Positions 61,513 to 64,000 of a DNA stretch of 64,000 nt are shown piece by piece. Position 1 is the stretch's first letter; the number at the start of each line of letters is the position of its first letter. The notes below the pieces were generated by a model, which was not told where the DNA came from, made no database searches, and saw only the letters and a program-made list of their open reading frames with translations. The DNA lies in the NCBI RefSeq assembly GCF_027925305.1, contig NZ_BSDR01000001.1, forward strand, positions 3,065,001 to 3,129,000, given 5' to 3'. The DNA comes from Desulforhabdus amnigena (GTDB taxonomy: Bacteria > Desulfobacterota > Syntrophobacteria > Syntrophobacterales > Syntrophobacteraceae). Both the position numbers and the translations under genes were made by a program.

Positions 61513-61901
61513 AGCGTCTCTTGCTCCGGTCCAATGCTTTCATTCGGGCAGCACGCCGGATCGTGAATAAGAACCTATCCAGAAACCACCTGTGGACTTT
61601 GCGACACCCCCCTTTAATTCCCCCCTCGAGGGGGGAATTAAAGGGGGGTGTCCGCTGCCGAGGTAGGTTTTTGGATAGGCTCTAAGAACCCTCAACTCAC
61701 CGAAGATATCTGGCACTGGAACTCCTGGCTGAAGATGCTTTCCACCCCCTGTTAAGAACCCATAAATTGAAGGGAAAGCTGGAAGGATCATGGGCATGCA
61801 GTGCGGGATATGATCTCAGAATCATTTTTGAATTTACCCAATACGAAGGATCAGAAACCATTCTCCTGGAATCCATCGGAACACACCAAGAAGTTTACTG
61901 A
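61509..61901 (+). pseudogene. RelE/mRNA-interferase-type toxin, broken by a MITE and a frameshift
   Basis: ATG 61509 encodes MKRLLLRSNAFIRAARRIVN followed by KN, then a MITE (61571-61682) interrupts. The coding sequence resumes with NPQLTEDIW; a second shift near 61712 is then needed to restore LALELLAEDAFHPLLRTHKL, KGKLEGSWACSAGYDLRIIF, EFTQYEGSETILLESIGTHQ, EVY and stop at 61899-61901. The restored protein matches the RelE/YafQ-like family including the C-terminal GSWACSAGYDLRIIFEF block. Two independent lesions make it inactive. Confidence 0.85.
61571..61682. repeat. MITE copy (GAGCCTATCC family) inside toxin gene, TAA target duplication
   Basis: 112 bp, ends GAACCTATCC and GGATAGGCTC, flanked by TAA at 61568-61570 and 61683-61685. 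The core CCCCTCGAGGGG is present. Because the host reading frame on each side is known, this copy fixes the exact element ends and the 3-bp target duplication. Confidence 0.93.
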
Positions 61902-61968
61902 TGGTTCTATCTTTCGAATACCCCATCTCGAGATGGGCCAAAATGTATTGCAAGGAGATGAACCGTCC

Positions 61969-64000
61969 TCAAGTCCTTGCCACCTTTATCATCCTCTCAA
62001 GGCGGCTGAGGACCTCGTCGGTCAGGAGTTCGGATTTTTTGGCCCGCATGGCGTCGGCTTCGCGGCATGCCGCTTCTATGGCGGCTTTCAGGAATACTTT
62101 TGGTGTGTCGATGTACGTGTCCTCTCCAGCGTGCGTGATGCTCACATCCAACAAGAGTCCGGAGAGCTTTCTCGCAACGCCTGAGGGGATATGCCGGATT
62201 CTCAAGGATTCCCGGTCCTTGTAATCCTCTTCGATGCTTTCGATCTCCCGCCAGAAGAGGGTCTGTCCTTTCCCGAGCATTTTGCGATCCATCATCAAGC
62301 CTCGGATGATCAAATAGTTCAAGACGATCTGCGAACGGGCGGCGCGTTCGTTTTCCTTTTCGATTTGGGGCATGGAAATATGAACCTTGAGGTCCTCCTC
62401 CGTGAGTTTCCGCAAGCTTTGAAGGGACGCGGCGGTATCCGCCTCAGTGATTACCCCGTCTTCCTTTATAGATATATCCCCGGACTCAGAGCAGGAAGTG
62501 ACCAAGCGGCAAATTGTCTTCCCCTCTTCATCGAGCGTGGCCGCCGCATAGCCGGCCCCCTCGAAAGAAAGCTCGGGAATTTCACATTGAAGTCTCTTGA
62601 GGCATGGCGGCAAGTCATAGCTTGTCAAATGATCCAGGAGCGCTTCAAAAACAGGGTCCCCATAGGTGCAGAAGTGAAGGCTCCCCTTGAATTCGGCGGC
62701 ATCCTTCTCGAAAGTCTCCCGGGAAGTCGTCACAAAAGTATTTTCGGGCACGCCAGGGATGTTGGAAAGCTTCAGAATCTTTTTTTCAGGTCCTCCCTCC
62801 ACGGTACAGCCAAGACCCTGCAGGTAATGCGACCGTGAGAGCACCTGCCAGATGTCCTCGAGCGTCGCGGGAGCTTTGCGTGATGCGTCACTCCCGATCA
62901 TCCGGGTATAAATTTCATGCAGGTCTTGTGGGGGGATCTCTCTTGAAGCGGTCCGCTTCCGGAACAAGAGAGCCCTTTCCTTCGCCAGCTTCTCCAACTT
63001 CTCGGCAAAGGACGGATTTTCAGCCAGCTCCTGAAATTCGTCTCTTGTAACGGGCAGAAGAGAAATCTGCTGCGTCCCCACGATGGCGCCCGCCTCGATG
63101 AGGCGCTGCCACAGTCTGCCGTACACCACTTCTTCGGCGGACCCCACGTAGCAAAGATTCGCCACAAAAATGACGGGATTCTTCTGACCGATGCGGTCGA
63201 TGCGCCCGATGCGCTGCTCCACCTTCATGGGATTCCACGGCAGGTCGAAGTTCACCAGGAAGTCCGCACTCTGCAGGTTGAGCCCTTCCGCCGCGGCATC
63301 GGTGCACACGAGCACATCGATTTCTCCGCGCAAAAACCGGTGCTTGATGATCTCCCGCTCGACGCCGACCCATTTCAAATCCTTCGGACGGACATACTGC
63401 CCTCCCTGCCCCGAATAGGTCCCGATGAGCATCCTCGGGCCGGCACGCTGCAGTCTTTGCACTATGTCCGTCAGCGTATCGAAAAAGCGCGTGAAGATGA
63501 CGGTCTGGCGTATGCGGTCGGTCCCCTTCACCCGCCGTGCATCCAGGATCCGAAGGAGCTCGGCCATTTTGGAGGAGGTCCCCGTCAGGTCCCTAAGATT
63601 TCGCAGCATCCCCCCGAGATGATCCTTTTCCCACTGGAGGTCTTGGGGACTGCGCCCTTTGAGGAGCGTATCGACCGCTTTTGAGTCGTCATCCCCATCT
63701 TCCAGGAGGTCTTCCATATCCAGCAGGCAGGTCTCTTCAGCCTCTCTGCCCTCGAAAGCGTTCAGAGTAGCCTCGATCCTTTCCAGCCTGCGGCGGACCG
63801 TCTCCCGGATGGCAAAGAGGCTGGAGGCGAATCTCAGTCGCAGAAAGCTCAGATAAAAGCCTATGGCGCTCCTGCCCCGCGCGTCTCTCTTCCCCGCCAT
63901 GCGGCCTGCCAGTTCCCGGCAGTAGTCTTCGAGCCGTTCGTAAACCTCACGCTCCTGTTCCGTGAAATAAACGGCTGCCAGGGGAAGAACGACACGGGAG
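61969..64000 (-). CDS. SNF2/HepA-type helicase, C-terminal part (N-terminus beyond window)
   Basis: At least 677 residues on the minus strand, open to the right edge, stop at 61969. The C-terminal RecA-like half carries TVIFTRFFDTLTDIVQRL (motif IV), VLVCTDAAAEGLNLQSADFL (motif V) and DLPWNPMKVEQRIGRIDRIG (motif VI), the SNF2 pattern of bacterial HepA/RapA-like or DISARM DrmD-like helicases. A long helical C-terminal region follows. The ATPase half (Walker A and DEAH) lies outside the window. In defence islands such proteins accompany methyltransferases. It reads leftward toward the broken TA pair. Confidence 0.88.
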   Translation of the reverse strand, partial: SRVVLPLAAVYFTEQEREVYERLEDYCRELAGRMAGKRDARGRSAIGFYLSFLRLRFASSLFAIRETVRRRLERIEATLNAFEGREAEETCLLDMEDLLEDGDDDSKAVDTLLKGRSPQDLQWEKDHLGGMLRNLRDLTGTSSKMAELLRILDARRVKGTDRIRQTVIFTRFFDTLTDIVQRLQRAGPRMLIGTYSGQGGQYVRPKDLKWVGVEREIIKHRFLRGEIDVLVCTDAAAEGLNLQSADFLVNFDLPWNPMKVEQRIGRIDRIGQKNPVIFVANLCYVGSAEEVVYGRLWQRLIEAGAIVGTQQISLLPVTRDEFQELAENPSFAEKLEKLAKERALLFRKRTASREIPPQDLHEIYTRMIGSDASRKAPATLEDIWQVLSRSHYLQGLGCTVEGGPEKKILKLSNIPGVPENTFVTTSRETFEKDAAEFKGSLHFCTYGDPVFEALLDHLTSYDLPPCLKRLQCEIPELSFEGAGYAAATLDEEGKTICRLVTSCSESGDISIKEDGVITEADTAASLQSLRKLTEEDLKVHISMPQIEKENERAARSQIVLNYLIIRGLMMDRKMLGKGQTLFWREIESIEEDYKDRESLRIRHIPSGVARKLSGLLLDVSITHAGEDTYIDTPKVFLKAAIEAACREADAMRAKKSELLTDEVLSRLERMIKVART

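Overview
The window reads like the chromosome of a strictly anaerobic or sulfate-reducer-like Desulfobacterota, with the Syntrophobacter/Desulfo- group the best guess. The clues are a YedE/TusA/DUF3343 selenium-sulfur cluster, a DsrE-like selenoprotein, a ferritin-like/rubrerythrin-type protein with Tpx, a sigma54 activator, and many deltaproteobacterial hypothetical proteins. This is inference from gene content only; no rRNA or tRNA gene is visible.

Layout. 1-10912 (+) is the 3' part of what looks like an anti-phage (DISARM/Druantia-like) operon: an adenine methyltransferase C-terminus cut by the window edge, three small TA-like genes, a 2108-residue DUF1998 helicase ending in a nuclease-like domain, a winged-helix protein, and a UvrD helicase fused to a RelE-like fold. 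11065-12801 is debris: an IS4 remnant, half a MITE and a truncated HGGxSTG-type gene. 12802-19479 carries a NarL-type regulator, a secreted subtilase, a secreted SdrD/Cna-B-like protein and a NarX-type kinase. 19674-21928 is a gene graveyard with decayed citrate synthase, tsaD and FMN-reductase genes and nested mobile elements. 22068-26632 is an ABC/HlyD/outer-membrane efflux operon. 26767-31840 holds stress and envelope genes (Usp, Cfa, DksA-BON, Hsp20, SMI1-DUF1269). 32316-37668 is a tight acetyl-CoA synthetase/pyruvate-dehydrogenase-like operon ending in an acyl carrier protein. 38378-42632 is an MFS-aldehyde dehydrogenase operon facing a sigma54 activator, with a visible -24/-12 promoter and palindromic activator sites between them.

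43374-43685 is a DsrE-family gene whose in-frame UGA is followed by a well-formed bacterial SECIS hairpin, so it is probably a selenoprotein. 43816-46194 has an acetate (SatP/YaaH) transporter and an intact ISAs1 element. 46285-57223 contains small redox, repair and hypothetical genes, an intact IS4-family element sitting inside a MITE, a methyltransferase behind a possible attenuator, and a secreted protein made of 48-residue tandem repeats. 57690-60661 is the YedE-TusA-DUF3343-kinase-DUF1858 cluster. 61297-61901 is an antitoxin with a broken toxin, and 61969-64000 (-) is the C-terminal part of a SNF2-type helicase that continues past the right edge.

A MITE of about 110 bp (ends GAGCCTATCC..., 3-bp TNA target duplication, core CCCCTYGAGGGG) is scattered through the window in at least eight copies. 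It interrupts a toxin gene and serves as the landing site for the IS4-family element.
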